Translations under genes and position numbers: made by a program
Shown here: positions 24,861 to 36,400 of the stretch, one piece after another
Numbering within the stretch: position 1 is the first letter of the stretch
Layout of the letters: the number at the start of each line of letters is the position of its first letter
Notes under the pieces: model-generated
Database searches by the model: none
What the model saw: only the letters and a program-made list of their open reading frames with translations
Told to the model about the DNA's origin: nothing
Source: DASUBN01 sp050261675
GTDB taxonomy: Bacteria; Pseudomonadota; Gammaproteobacteria; Natronospirales; REEB76
Assembly (NCBI GenBank): GCA_050261675.1
Contig: JBLNDO010000043.1
Span: forward strand, 31,481 to 95,480
DNA length: 64,000 nt
Direction: 5' to 3'

Positions 24861-24890
24861 AACAAGGCGCCTTTCGGCGCCTTGTTTATT
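24861..24890 (+). terminator. Rho-independent terminator of the S9 peptidase operon
   Basis: An 11-bp stem (AACAAGGCGCC / GGCGCCTTGTT) with a TTTC loop, followed by TATTT. It also works in reverse for pyrK, as the left arm is preceded by an A-rich stretch. Confidence 0.85.
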
Positions 24891-24907
24891 TCCGGATTCC
24901 ACGCAAT

Positions 24908-25791
24908 TCAGTTTGTCGGAAAGACTGCGGCCCCATTGAACACCGGGCCGTCCACGCACACGCGTTTCATGGCGGGGCCCTCGGGGGCGCGCACCTCGAC
25001 CGCGCAGCCGGCGCAGCCGCCCACGGCGCAGGCCATGAATTCCTCCAGCGACACCTGGCTCGGGATGTCGAACTCCTGGGCGAGCGCTGCCGCCGCCTTG
25101 AGCATGGGCGTGGGGCCGCAGGCGAAGATTTCCACTTCCGCGAGCGTATTCTGGTCCAGGGTCTTGAGCCAGGCGCGGGCGAGGTCCGTGATGAAGCCGT
25201 CGAAGCAGCCGGCGTAGCCCTGCTTGCTCGCGAGGCGGCTCGGGAATCCCCAGTCCTCCATGAGCGGCATGCAGCCGATGACGCCTTCCGGCATGCCCGG
25301 CACCAGGATAGTGGAGGGGCGCGTCTTGAAGGGGAAGGGCACCTCGGATCCCATGAGGACGAGCGGCTTCCATTGGGCGCGTGTGTCGGCGCGGAGCGCG
25401 TCCGCGATGAACACCATGGGGGGGATGCCCACGCCGCCGCCCAGGAGCAGCGGCCGCGGCCTGTCGGGATGGAGCACGAAGGGCTTGCCGATGGGACCGA
25501 GACAGGAGAGTACGTCGCCCTTGTGGCGTTGCGAGAGCAGCCGGCTGCCTTCGCCCACCACCTTGTAGAGGCATTCCACCCAGCCGTCCTCGGCCGACAC
25601 GCGCATGATGGACATGGGCCGGCGCATGGGCAGTGCCGCATCGCAGCTCAAGTGCACGAAGCTACCCGGGAGCGCTTTCGCGGCACAACGCGGAGCCTTC
25701 AGGCGCAACACGTGCTGCTCGCCGGCGAAATGTTCGTGCGCCAATATCTCCGCATCCTCCAGGAAGATGCTGCCGCGGTGTTCGGGGTGTT

Positions 25792-25795
<4 letters not shown>
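24908..25795 (-). CDS. pyrK: Dihydroorotate dehydrogenase electron transfer subunit-like (PyrK)
   Basis: A 295 aa FAD/2Fe-2S oxidoreductase. The FAD-binding LPMRRPMSIMRV is followed by the NAD-binding LLLGGGVGIPPMVFIADAL and the iron-sulfur Cys cluster CAVGGCAGCAVEV with a fourth Cys in RVCVDGPVF. These match PyrK, the NAD-linked electron-transfer partner of class 1B dihydroorotate dehydrogenase. Its ATG overlaps the pyrB stop. In other gammaproteobacteria this site holds pyrC or an inactive pyrC; the matching class 1B pyrD is not in this window. Confidence 0.88.
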
Positions 25796-26732
<937 letters not shown>

Positions 26733-26736
<4 letters not shown>

Positions 26737-27182
26737 GCGCGGCGTTCGCCGCGCTGGGAATTGAACCAGCTCTCCAGGATCACGCAGGCGGCCGAGGCAT
26801 CGATGTCCTCGCGGGTGATGCGGCGCCGGCCTTGCTGGCGCCGCTCCTTGAGCTGCGCTTCCGCCTCGCGGGAAGACAGGCGTTCATCCACGGTGTGCAC
26901 GGGCAATGGGAAGCGTTCGGAGAGTGCTTGGGCGAAGTGGCGGGCTTTCTGCGTCATGTCTTGCTCGCTTAGGTCCATATTATAGGGCAGACCCACCACC
27001 AGGTATGCAGGCCGCCATTCGCGGATGAGCTTGGCGATGACCTCCCAGTCCGGCTCGCCGCCGCGTACCGCCACGATTCCGAGTGGCGAGGCGCTCCCCG
27101 TGAGGCTCTGGCCCACGGCGGCGCCGATGCGCTTCAAGCCGAAATCGAACCCGAGGGCGGTCTGCGGCGGGCTATCAGGCAT
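26733..27182 (-). CDS. ruvX: Holliday junction resolvase RuvX (YqgF)
   Basis: A 149 aa RNase H-fold protein. The N-terminal GFDFGLKRIGAAVG carries the first catalytic Asp, VVGLPYN the middle strand, and TVDERLSSREAE the second acidic site. In E. coli it is linked to 16S rRNA 5' end processing and to Holliday junction resolution in other bacteria. The gene overlaps yqgE by 8 bp and pyrB by 4. Confidence 0.92.
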
Positions 27183-27735
27183 GGCCGGCGTCGTCCGATA
27201 GCAGGGACAGGTCCACGCCGATGAGGCGCGCGGCCGCCTGCCAGCGTTGTTCCACCGGCGTGTCGAAGATGATATGCGGGTCGGCGGGAGCCGAGAGCCA
27301 GGAGTTGCTCTTGAGCTCCTCCTCCAGCTGGCCCGCGGTCCAGCCGGCGTACCCCAAGGCTACGAAGCTCCGCTGGGGTCCCTTGCCCTCGGCCATCGCC
27401 GCGAGCACGTCGCGGGAGGTGGTGACCCCGAGGGAGTCGCCCACCTTCAGCGTCGCTTCCCATTGGCCGGGCGGCTCATGGATCACGAAGCCGCGCTCCG
27501 GCTGCACCGGACCGCCGAGGTAGACCGGCGTCGCGGCCGTGGCGCGGTCCTGGGCGGTGAGCGAGAGCTGTTTCAGTATGTCGTCCAGCACCACGTTCAT
27601 GGGCCGGTTGATGACGATGCCGAGCGCGCCCTTGGCATTGTGCTCGCAGATGAAGGTCACGCTCTCGCGGAAGTTTGGGTCTTCCAACGCGGGCATGGCC
27701 ACCAGAAACTGGTTGGTCAAGAAGTCTTGAGCCAT
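27175..27735 (-). CDS. yqgE: YqgE/AlgH family protein (UPF0301)
   Basis: A 186 aa soluble protein. QFLVAMPALEDPNFRESVTFICEHNAKGALGIVINRPM at the N-terminus is the strongly conserved YqgE block, and GYAGWTAGQLEEELKSNSWL closes the family core. P. aeruginosa AlgH belongs to this family and influences alginate production and other secreted factors, but mechanism is not settled. Conserved neighbour of ruvX and tonB in this operon type. Confidence 0.93.
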   Translation of the reverse strand: MAQDFLTNQFLVAMPALEDPNFRESVTFICEHNAKGALGIVINRPMNVVLDDILKQLSLTAQDRATAATPVYLGGPVQPERGFVIHEPPGQWEATLKVGDSLGVTTSRDVLAAMAEGKGPQRSFVALGYAGWTAGQLEEELKSNSWLSAPADPHIIFDTPVEQRWQAAARLIGVDLSLLSDDAGHA

Positions 27736-27776
27736 GCGGGTAGTATCTCACCCCGCACGCACGACACAAATCATCC

Positions 27777-28745
27777 TTACTTATTAATGGCTTGGGCGGA
27801 GCTGACGCCGGTGCGGAGCTTGCCGCCGTTGAAGCGCCAGACGTAAACGAAACTCAACACTGCGGTGTCGCGCTTGATATTGGCGGGGAACGGCGCGAAC
27901 GGTGCCGCCATCTGCACGATGTGCAGCGCCGAATCGTCGAGCACCGGTTGTCCGGAGGGCTGGTTGAGGCTGAGGCCGCGGATGCTGCCGTCCGCGTTCA
28001 CTGCGACTTCGAGCGCCAGTGAGCCCGAGAGATGCTTGGCGCGGATCTCCGCCGGGAAGTTCAGGTTGCCGATGTGCTCTACCTTGCGGCGCCAGGCGTC
28101 GAGGTAGGGCGCGAAGCGGGACTCGCGGGCGTTCACCGAGACGAAGGCGATGCGCGGATCCGGGCTCGTGGCCTGGGGCAACTCGAGGCCGTCCTCGTTC
28201 GGCATCAGCGCATCGTCGCCGGGCGTGAGGAGCCGCGCCACCATCACCTCCGGCTGCACGCTCATGGGTGCGGCGGAGCGCGCGTTCGCCGTCCGCCCGG
28301 TGAGCGCCGTGGTGGTGACGGCGGCCGCCCCATCGGGGTTGTTGCCGCTCCTGGCGTCCTGGTCCCGGCCGGGGGTCGCGTTCAGCCCCGCGTTGTCGAA
28401 CAAGTCCGGCGCCTCCGGGCGCCCCTTGTTGTTCAGAGCCGCGGGCATGGAAAGCGGGCTTTCCGGCCGCACCAGTTCCTTGGTGTTGCCTTCGCCCCGC
28501 TGGTTCGCCTGGGCGATGTAGTCGGCTTCGGAAGGCGGCGAGACGCTGCGCGTCTGCACCATGGTGACCTCGAGGGTCGCGCTGCCGGACGGCTTGTCCG
28601 GCGTGAAGGTGATGCCGAGGATCACCACGCCGTGGATGAGCGCGGCGAAGAACAGCGTGGTCACCAGCCGGTCGCGCGCCGTGACTGCCGGCGACTCCAG
28701 GGTGCCGCGGGGCAGGGGGCGGCGGGCGCGCACCACCGCGTTCAC
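27777..28745 (-). CDS. TonB-family energy transducer
   Basis: A 322 aa protein with one N-terminal membrane anchor (LFFAALIHGVVILGITFTP, which keeps the TonB/ExbD-interacting His), a long low-complexity periplasmic linker, and a C-terminal TonB-type domain (YLDAWRRKVEHIGNLNFP, ALEVAVNADGSIRGLSLNQPSG, APFPANI). In P. aeruginosa the orthologous position holds tonB3, needed for twitching and pilus assembly. The gene overlaps gshB by 4 bp. Which receptors it serves is unknown. Confidence 0.9.
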   Translation of the reverse strand: MNAVVRARRPLPRGTLESPAVTARDRLVTTLFFAALIHGVVILGITFTPDKPSGSATLEVTMVQTRSVSPPSEADYIAQANQRGEGNTKELVRPESPLSMPAALNNKGRPEAPDLFDNAGLNATPGRDQDARSGNNPDGAAAVTTTALTGRTANARSAAPMSVQPEVMVARLLTPGDDALMPNEDGLELPQATSPDPRIAFVSVNARESRFAPYLDAWRRKVEHIGNLNFPAEIRAKHLSGSLALEVAVNADGSIRGLSLNQPSGQPVLDDSALHIVQMAAPFAPFPANIKRDTAVLSFVYVWRFNGGKLRTGVSSAQAINK

Positions 28746-29704
28746 GGCTTGAGCTTCTTCGCCAGGGCGTTCATGAGGTCACCGGCGATATCGAGCTTGT
28801 AGATCTTGTCCAGTTCGCGGATGCAGGTGGGGCTCGTGACGTTGATTTCCGTGAGCCAGTCGCCGATCACGTCCAGCCCCACGAAGCTGAGGCCCTTGTC
28901 CTTCAGCACCGGCGCCACCTGTGTGCAGATCCAGCGGTCGCGTTCCGTGAGCGGGACCCCGACGCCGGTGCCGCCCGCCGCCAGATTGCCGCGGGACTCA
29001 CCCGGCGCCGGCACGCGTGCGAGGGCGTAGGGCACGGGTTCCCCGTCGATGAGCAGGATGCGCTTGTCGCCGGCCTTGATCTCGGGGATGTACTTCTGCG
29101 CCACGGCGAGCTTCTGGCCCAGTTGCGTCAGGGTTTCCAGCACCACCGAGGTATTGGAATCCCCCTGCTCGAGCACGAACACCATCACGCCGCCCATGCC
29201 GTCGAGCGGCTTGACCACGATCTTCCTGTGCTCGGCGAGGAAGCCGCGGATGCGGCCCATATCGCGGGTGATGAGCGTGGGCGGGCAGCACTGGGGGAAC
29301 CAGGCCGTGAAGGCCTTCTCGTTCGCGTCCCGAAGCGCCTGCGGGCGGTTCACCACCGTGACCCCGTCCGCCTCGGCCCGCTCCAGGATGTACGTGCTGG
29401 AGACGTATTCCATGTCGAAGGGCGGGTCCTTGCGCATCAAGACCAGGTCCAGGTCCTTGAGCGCGCCATCCTCCTCGCCGTCCAGGCTGTACCAGTCCTC
29501 CGGGTCATCCTGGACCTTGAGGGAACGGCGTCTCCCCCGGGCTTGGCCCTGGGCCAGATACAGGTCGGCCTGCTCCATGTAGGAGAGCCGCCAGCCCCGC
29601 GCCTGGGCCGCCAACAGCATGGCGAGGGTGCTGTCCTTGGCGGGCTTGATGGACCCGATGGGGTCCATGACGACCCCCAGGGAAATGGGGCGGCTTTTGG
29701 CCAT
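28742..29704 (-). CDS. gshB: Glutathione synthetase
   Basis: A 320 aa ATP-grasp ligase that joins glycine to gamma-glutamylcysteine. The N-terminal VMDPIGSIKPAKDSTLAMLLAA is typical. VVKPLDGMGGVMVFVLEQGD is the ATP-grasp Gly-rich loop, followed by RILLIDGEPVPYALARVPAPGESRGNLAAGG and the C-terminal INVTSPTCIRELD metal-site block. First gene of the minus-strand operon, divergent from pilG as in P. aeruginosa. Confidence 0.95.
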   Translation of the reverse strand: MAKSRPISLGVVMDPIGSIKPAKDSTLAMLLAAQARGWRLSYMEQADLYLAQGQARGRRRSLKVQDDPEDWYSLDGEEDGALKDLDLVLMRKDPPFDMEYVSSTYILERAEADGVTVVNRPQALRDANEKAFTAWFPQCCPPTLITRDMGRIRGFLAEHRKIVVKPLDGMGGVMVFVLEQGDSNTSVVLETLTQLGQKLAVAQKYIPEIKAGDKRILLIDGEPVPYALARVPAPGESRGNLAAGGTGVGVPLTERDRWICTQVAPVLKDKGLSFVGLDVIGDWLTEINVTSPTCIRELDKIYKLDIAGDLMNALAKKLKP

Positions 29705-29934
29705 GTTTACCTGTCCCCTCCGGGTCCCGGGCGGGTGGTCCGCCCGGTGCTGAAATTTATTGCATTCAAGGGATTAAGCGCGGATATTATGCTCGAAGTC
29801 CAAGTTTTGACAGTGAGCCGTGAGGCCCAGGCATTGGCCCTAAAACGGGGACTTCGGCCCGGCCCCATAGGCATAATATGTCAAGGCTGCCCCGCCTCGG
29901 CGCGGCGGCAAGGGGTGTATGCGCGGAGGTGACG

Positions 29935-30339
29935 GTGGCTAGCGATAATCCGGATGGCGGTCTCCAGGGACTCAAGGTCCTGGTGATCGACGATAGCAAG
30001 ACGATCCGCAAGACGGCGGAGACGTTGCTGTCCAAGGAGGGATGCGAAGTGGTCACGGCCGTGGACGGCTTCGAGGCGCTTTCCAAGATCGCCGATCACA
30101 AGCCGGACATCATCTTCGTGGACATCATGATGCCGCGCCTGGACGGCTACCAGACCTGCGCGCTCATCAAACACAACCACAATTTCAAGGCGACCCCGGT
30201 GATCATGCTGTCCAGCAAGGACGGCCTGTTCGACCGCGCGCGCGGCCGCATCGTCGGCTCCGAGCAGTATCTGACCAAGCCTTTCACGAAAGACGAACTG
30301 GTGGGCGCGATACACCGCCACGTGCGGAAGTCCGCCTGA
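29935..30339 (+). CDS. pilG: Twitching motility response regulator PilG
   Basis: A 134 aa single-domain receiver. Phosphoacceptor Asp63 sits in IIFVDIMMPRLDGYQTCALIK, with VLVIDDSK and the TKPF Lys in the usual places. The GTG start at 29935 follows GCGGAGGTGA. PilG is a receiver phosphorylated by ChpA and promotes pilus extension through PilB and FimX/adenylate cyclase signalling in P. aeruginosa. The sequence is close to that protein. Confidence 0.95.
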   Translation: MASDNPDGGLQGLKVLVIDDSKTIRKTAETLLSKEGCEVVTAVDGFEALSKIADHKPDIIFVDIMMPRLDGYQTCALIKHNHNFKATPVIMLSSKDGLFDRARGRIVGSEQYLTKPFTKDELVGAIHRHVRKSA

Positions 30340-30391
30340 TTTCAGGCGCCCGGGTGGAGCCGGGCGTCGCGCAACAGAGGAAGAAGTAGTT

Positions 30392-30757
30392 ATGTCGACC
30401 GTGCTCATCATTGACGACTCGCCGACCGAGGTGCATGTGCTAAAGACGTGGCTGGAGAAGAACGGCTTCAGCACCATTACCGCGGAGAGCGGCGAAGAAG
30501 GCATCGAAAAGGCCAAGGCCGAGAAGCCGGACGCCATCATCATGGACGTGGTGATGCCGGGCATGAGCGGTTTCCAGGCCACGCGTCAGCTCTCCAAGGA
30601 TCCGGACACCTCCCGCATCCCGGTGGTGATGGTCACCACCAAGGACCAGGAGACCGACAAGATCTGGGGCATGCGTCAGGGGGCCGTGGCCTACCTGCCG
30701 AAGCCGGTCACCGAGAAGCAGCTGGTGGACAAGATCAAGGAAGTGATCGCGGGATAA
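30392..30757 (+). CDS. pilH: Twitching motility response regulator PilH
   Basis: A 121 aa CheY-like receiver. VLIIDDSPTEVHVLKTWL carries the acidic pocket, IIMDVVMPGMSGFQA the phosphoacceptor Asp52 and MVTTKDQETDKIWG, YLPKPV the switch Thr and Lys. PilH acts as a phosphate sink/negative arm of ChpA signalling in P. aeruginosa. It follows pilG by 52 bp. Confidence 0.95.
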   Translation: MSTVLIIDDSPTEVHVLKTWLEKNGFSTITAESGEEGIEKAKAEKPDAIIMDVVMPGMSGFQATRQLSKDPDTSRIPVVMVTTKDQETDKIWGMRQGAVAYLPKPVTEKQLVDKIKEVIAG

Positions 30758-30760
30758 GCC

Positions 30761-31315
30761 ATGGCAAGCGCGCTCCTCGAACTCCGCGAACGCCCCTTCG
30801 AGCTCCTGCAGGAACTCGAGCGGCGCAGCCGCATCGCCGCCTCGGGCCGCGGTCAGGAAGCGGCGCAGCAGGAGGAATGGGTGGGCGTGGGTTTCCGCGT
30901 GGGCAAGACGCGCCTCGTGGCGGCACGCCAGGAAGTGCGCGAAGTGCTGGTGTGGCCCGGCGTCACCGCGCTGCCCGGCGCCAAGCCCTGGTTGCTCGGC
31001 CTCGCCAACGTGCGCGGCCAGTTGCTGCCGATCACGGACCTGGGCGCCTTCTTCGGCGGCGAGGCGACGCCCATCGGGCGTTCGACGCGCGTCTTGATGG
31101 TGAACCACGGGGACATTCCCGCGGGCTTGCTGGTGGATGAGGTGCGCGGCTTCCGCCGCTTCATCGCCTCCGACAAGGCCGAGGTGATGCCGGAGACGCT
31201 GCCGGGCATGACGCCGTTCCTGTCCGGTGCCTACGGGACGGATGAAGAAGTTTGGGGCGTGCTGGGTCTGCACGGGCTCGTAGAGAGCGCCGTGTTCCTG
31301 CAGGCTTCGCGGTGA
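30761..31315 (+). CDS. pilI: CheW-like adaptor PilI
   Basis: A 184 aa CheW-type protein coupling the PilJ receptor to ChpA. After an acidic/Arg-rich N-terminus comes the CheW fold, WVGVGFRVGKTRLVAARQEVREVL, LLGLANVRGQLLPITDLGAFFGGE and VNHGDIPAGLLVDEVRGFRRF. It starts three bases after the pilH stop. Cytoplasmic signalling array component. Confidence 0.93.
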   Translation: MASALLELRERPFELLQELERRSRIAASGRGQEAAQQEEWVGVGFRVGKTRLVAARQEVREVLVWPGVTALPGAKPWLLGLANVRGQLLPITDLGAFFGGEATPIGRSTRVLMVNHGDIPAGLLVDEVRGFRRFIASDKAEVMPETLPGMTPFLSGAYGTDEEVWGVLGLHGLVESAVFLQASR

Positions 31316-31397
31316 CAGATCATGGCGCGCGGACTGAGCCGCACGCGCGCCTTGGGATGTGCGGATACAGGCTCCATAAATCGTAGGGTGAACCTAT

Positions 31398-33464
31398 ATG
31401 GCCGATAACGAGAAGCGATCCAACACACCCCTGGTGGTCCTGCTGTTGTTGTTCGCATCGTCGCTGGGCTTGGCGGTGTGGAACTCCGTGCAGGTGGGCC
31501 TGTACGCCACCCGCGACAAGGAATTCCGCAATCTCGCCTCGCAGCAGTCGCTGATTTCCCAGAGCGTCGTGCGCGCCGCGGACGAAGCCGTGGCCGGCAA
31601 CCAGGACGCGTTCCAGCAGCTCGCCAATTCGCGCGACCAGTTCGATAACAGCATCAACCTGATGGGCAACGGCGACCCGCAGACGCTGATGCCCGCCGCC
31701 ACGGGCGAGGTGCTGTCGGAATTGAACGTGCTCCAGAGCCAGTGGTCCCAGGTGAAGACCGCCCTGCAGACGGTGCTCTCGGCCAAGGACCAGCTGTTGG
31801 TGGCGAACCAGTCCGCCGCCGGCATCCGCCAGACCATGCCGGACCTCTTGAAGGCCTGGGACGCCTTCGCCGACGAAGCCAACAAGCGCAACGGCGGCCG
31901 CAACATGGTTTATTACGCAACCAAGCAGGGCTATTACGGCCAGGTAATCCTGCGCGACGTGAACCTGCTGACCACCGGCGGCCACGGCGACATCTCGGCG
32001 GTGGCCCAGGAGCTGCCGGACAGCATCCAGGCCTTCACCCGCATCACCCGCGGCATGCTGGATGGGAATCCGCAACTCGGGCTCTCGCCCGTGACCGACT
32101 CCGCGCTTCTGCCGCTGCTGCAGCAGGTGAACGCGCGGTTCAACGCCCTCAACAACAACCTGAATTCCCTGACGCCGATGATCGGCCTCCTGACCAGCGT
32201 GGCCAAGGCCAACGGCACCATCCACGACCTGAGCGACCAGCTCCTCACCAACGCCCAGGCCATCAGCACCAGCTACGAGCGCAACGTAAGCGAACGCATC
32301 TGGAGGCCCTCCGTGGGCTACGTGCTGTTCGGCCTGGCCGTGCTGTGGCTGCTCCTGGTGCTGTGGCGCTACGTGCTCGGCGGCGATGCCCGGCGCGCGG
32401 CCCAGATGCAGCAGGAGACCAACGAACGAAACCAGCAGGCCATTCTGCGGTTGCTGGACGAACTCGGTTCCCTGGCCGACGGCGACCTCACCGTGCAAGT
32501 GACCGTGACCGAGGACATCACCGGCGCCATCGCGGACTCCATCAACTACGCCCTCGAGGCGCTGCGCGGCCTGGTGGCGACCATCAACGACACTGCGGTG
32601 CAGGTGGACGCCGCCGCCCGCCAGACGCAGGCGACCACCACCCACCTCGCCGAAGCCTCCGTGAACCAGTCGAAGCAGATCAACACCGCCTCGCAGTCCA
32701 TCACCGAGATGGCGAAGTCCATCGAACAGGTGTCCGCCAACGCCGAACGCTCGGCGAAGGTGGCCGCGCAGTCCGTGGAAATCGCGCACAAGGGCGGCCA
32801 AGCGGTGCGCCGCACGATCGACGGCATGAACTCGATTCGTGAAACGATTCAGGAAACCTCGAAGCGCATCAAGCGACTCGGCGAATCCTCGCAGGAAATC
32901 GGCGACATCGTTGAACTCATCAACGACATCGCGGAACAGACGAACATCCTGGCCTTGAACGCGGCCATTCAGGCATCCATGGCCGGCGAAGCGGGCCGCG
33001 GTTTCGCGGTGGTGGCGGACGAAGTGCAACGCCTCGCAGAACGTTCCGCCAACGCCACGCGGCAGATCGAAGCGCTGGTGAAGACCATTCAAACCGACAC
33101 GAACGAAGCGGTCATCTCCATGGAGCAATCGACCGCGGGCGTGGTGGGCGGAGCGCAGCTCGCTGAAAACGCCGGTTCCGCACTGGACGAAATAGAAAAG
33201 GTGGCGAACCACATCGCCACGCTGGTGCAGAGCATCTCCAACGCCGCCCGCCAGCAGGCGCACACGGCCGGCGAGGTGTCCCGCACCATGAACGTGATTC
33301 GCGAGATCACCGCGCAGACCACCGAGGGCACCAACGCCACGGCCGTGAGCGTAGGCAAGCTCGCCGCGCTCGCCACTGAGATGAGAAAGTCGGTCGCCGG
33401 CTTCAAACTGCCCAGCAACCGCAGCCAGGAGACCCTGGTGATGCGTCCGGACCAGGCGGCCTGA
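31398..33464 (+). CDS. pilJ: Methyl-accepting chemotaxis-like receptor PilJ
   Basis: A 688 aa transmembrane receptor. It has an N-terminal transmembrane helix (VVLLLLFASSLGLAVW), a large periplasmic helical sensor with PilJ/NIT-type content, a second helix (YVLFGLAVLWLLLVLW) near residue 315, then HAMP and a long coiled-coil. The signalling hairpin is EQTNILALNAAIQASMAGEAGRGFAVVADEVQRLAERS. In P. aeruginosa PilJ senses pilus attachment to surfaces. The next gene is chpA with no pilK between. Confidence 0.95.
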   Translation: MADNEKRSNTPLVVLLLLFASSLGLAVWNSVQVGLYATRDKEFRNLASQQSLISQSVVRAADEAVAGNQDAFQQLANSRDQFDNSINLMGNGDPQTLMPAATGEVLSELNVLQSQWSQVKTALQTVLSAKDQLLVANQSAAGIRQTMPDLLKAWDAFADEANKRNGGRNMVYYATKQGYYGQVILRDVNLLTTGGHGDISAVAQELPDSIQAFTRITRGMLDGNPQLGLSPVTDSALLPLLQQVNARFNALNNNLNSLTPMIGLLTSVAKANGTIHDLSDQLLTNAQAISTSYERNVSERIWRPSVGYVLFGLAVLWLLLVLWRYVLGGDARRAAQMQQETNERNQQAILRLLDELGSLADGDLTVQVTVTEDITGAIADSINYALEALRGLVATINDTAVQVDAAARQTQATTTHLAEASVNQSKQINTASQSITEMAKSIEQVSANAERSAKVAAQSVEIAHKGGQAVRRTIDGMNSIRETIQETSKRIKRLGESSQEIGDIVELINDIAEQTNILALNAAIQASMAGEAGRGFAVVADEVQRLAERSANATRQIEALVKTIQTDTNEAVISMEQSTAGVVGGAQLAENAGSALDEIEKVANHIATLVQSISNAARQQAHTAGEVSRTMNVIREITAQTTEGTNATAVSVGKLAALATEMRKSVAGFKLPSNRSQETLVMRPDQAA

Positions 33465-33495
33465 GCGGCGCAGGCAGGGGAGACGTCAGGCAGCC

Positions 33496-36400
33496 ATGAG
33501 CCAGGTCGCGTCAGACTCGCTGCTGTGGATCAAGAACGAACTTGATCACACGCTGGTGCGCGCGCGCCAAGCGCTCGAAACCTATGTCGAGAAGGCCGAC
33601 GACAAGGAAGCCCTGACCCAGTGCCTTGAGCTCCTGCACCAGGTGCAGGGCACGCTGCGCATCGTCGAGGTCTATGGCGCGGCGATGCTGGCCGAGGAGA
33701 TGGAAGCCGTGGTGCGCGGCTTCGACTCGGGCGAGGTGGCGCGCAACGACGCCGCCTTCGAAGTGCTGATGCGCGCCATGCTGCAACTCCCGGACTACCT
33801 GGAGCGCGTCATCGGCGGCCGGCGTGACATGCCGCTGGCTCTGCTCTCGCTCCTGAACGACCTGCGTACCGTGCGCAAGCAGCCCCTGCTCTCGGAGAGC
33901 ACGCTGTTCGCCTACAATCTGGCCGGCCGCAGCACCGCTAGCATGGCGGCGCAGACGCAGCCTGCCAAGGCGGTGGACATCAAGGGGCTCGCCGCCAAGA
34001 TGCGCCCCAAGTTCCAGGCGGCGCTGCTAGGCTGGTACAAGGGCGACGACGCTGACAAGCACCTGGCGGTGCTGGCCGATTCCGCCGAGAAGTTGGAGCA
34101 GGCCGCCACCACCCCGGGCGTGTTCGAGCTCTGGTGGATCGTGGGCGGAATCATCGAGGGCCTGCGCGAGGGCGGCATCCAGGCGGACGTGAGCCTGAAG
34201 CAGCTCCTGGGCCAGGTCGACCGCCAGATGAAGAAGCTCATGGAGCAGGGCGAGGCGGCGACCGCCGAGGAGACCGCCCAGGAGCTCGTCAACAACCTGC
34301 TGTATTACATCGGCCGCGCCACTACGGCGGGCAAGCGCATCCTCGCCATCAAGGATTCCTTCAAGCTCGGCGAGCTCCTGCCCCAGGAGGCGGAGGTCGC
34401 CGAGGCCCGCGAGAGCCTCTCCGGGCCGAACGTGAACCTGATGCGCACCGTGTCCGGCGCCATCCACGAGGACATCGCGCGCATCAAGGACACCCTCGAC
34501 ATCTTCGTGCGCATGGGCAAGTCGGACACCGCCGAGCTCAGCCCCCTGGACGAACTCATCAAGAAGGTCGGCGACACCCTCACCGTGCTCGGGCTGCCCG
34601 AGCTCAACCAGGAGCTCGACGCCCAGCGCAAGAACCTGCAGAAGATCCTCTACGCCAAGAAGGCGCCCGACGAAGCCGCGCTCATGGACATCGCGGCCGG
34701 CATCGTCAAGGTGGAAGCCGGCCTGGACGAGGCCGTCACCGAACTCGTGGCCCCGGAGGGCAAGGGCGGGGCGCGGGATTCCTCGGCCCAGACGGACATG
34801 CGCGAGGTCCAGGCGGCGGTCATCCGCGAATCCATCATCAACATGGCGCGGGTCAAGGAAGCCATTGTCGAATACGTCAACGACCCCACGCGCCGCGAGG
34901 TGCTGCAGCCCCTGCCGCACCACATCCGCGAGATCCAGGCGAGCTTCCGCTTCCTGGACATGCCGCGGGTGGTGGCGCTCCTGCTCAGCCTGCGCCAGTA
35001 CATCCTGAAGAAGCTCCTGGTCGGGAAGGGCGTGCCGGCGCAGAACGAGCTCGACCGCATGGCGGACGCCATCGTCAGCATGGAGTTCTACCTCGAGACG
35101 GTGCAGCAGGGCCGCGGCAACCCGGTCTCCATGCTGGACAACGCCGAAGCCTGCGTCTCGGCGCTCGGCTTCCCGGTCGGCCAGGAATACCCGGAGGAGG
35201 ACGAGCCTTCGTTCACCGGTTCGGGCACGGGCACCGAGAGCGGCAGCGAGATCCCGGTGCCGGAGAACATCGAGGTGTCGGAGGAAGCGCCGGAAGCCGA
35301 GGGCATCACGCTCTCCGAGGGCGAGCCGGGCGAACCGACCCTCATGAAGGAGGAGCCGACCTTGACGGTGCCGGCCGCCGCCGCTCCCAAGGTCATGCCC
35401 CAGAAGCCGGCCGCGCCGAAGGCGCCGCCACCCGCCCAGGCCGCGCCCGCGGTGGTGGTGGCGGAGGACGTGGACCCTGAAATCGTGGAGATCTTCCTGG
35501 AAGAGGCCCAGGAGGAGATGAATTCGCTACGCGAGACCTTCCCGCGCTGGCGCAGCAACCCGGCTGACCGCGAGGCCTTGACCACGCTGCGCCGCTCGTT
35601 CCACACCCTCAAGGGCAGCGGCCGCATGGTCGGCGCGCGCCTCATCGGCGAGTTCGCCTGGTCCTTCGAGAACATGCTCAACCGGGTCATCGACCAGACG
35701 GTGCAGCCGACGGACGACATGTTCGCGCTCATCGACATGGCCATCGCCGCCCTGCCGGAACTCGTGGAACAGCTCGAGGTGGGCAGCGCGCCCAAGGTCA
35801 ACGTGCAGCCCATGATGGACGCGGCGTTCGCCTTCAGCCGCGGCGAGCAGCCGGGCCTGCCGGGCGCCGCCGCCGCGGCGCCGGCTGCACCCGCGGAGGA
35901 GCCCACCATGATCCGCCCCGTGGGCATGGCGCTGCCGGGTGTGGAGGAACCCACGGTCATCATGCCGCGGGTCGAGGTGCTGCCCGCCGCGGTCGCCATG
36001 GACCCGACGCTCTACGACATCTTCAAGCGCGAGGCAGAGAGTCACCTCGCCACCATGGAGGAATTCCGCTCCCAGCTCATCACCGACCGTACCATCAACG
36101 AGGAAGCGGTACGCGCCCTGCATACCCTGAACGGCAGCTCGGCGCTGGCCGGCGCCTCCAACATGGCCATGCTGATCGAGCCGCTGCACCGCTACGTGGC
36201 GAGCCTGCGCGAGCAGGACCAGATGATGCCGCCCGAGAACATTGGCCTGGTGAAGGACGTGATCGCCGCGGCGCGGGCCATGCTGCAGGCGCTCGCCACG
36301 GGCCAGCTCTTGCCGCCGCCCAAGGCGCTGATGGAGCGCCTCAAGGTGCTGCGCCCCGACGGCACCAGCACGCTCACGGGCATCGAGCTCGCCCAGGAGC

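Noticed and set aside
31320..33263. Minus-strand 647-codon frame over pilJ
   Set aside because: Antisense shadow of a GC-rich gene; His/Arg/Val-rich with no motif.
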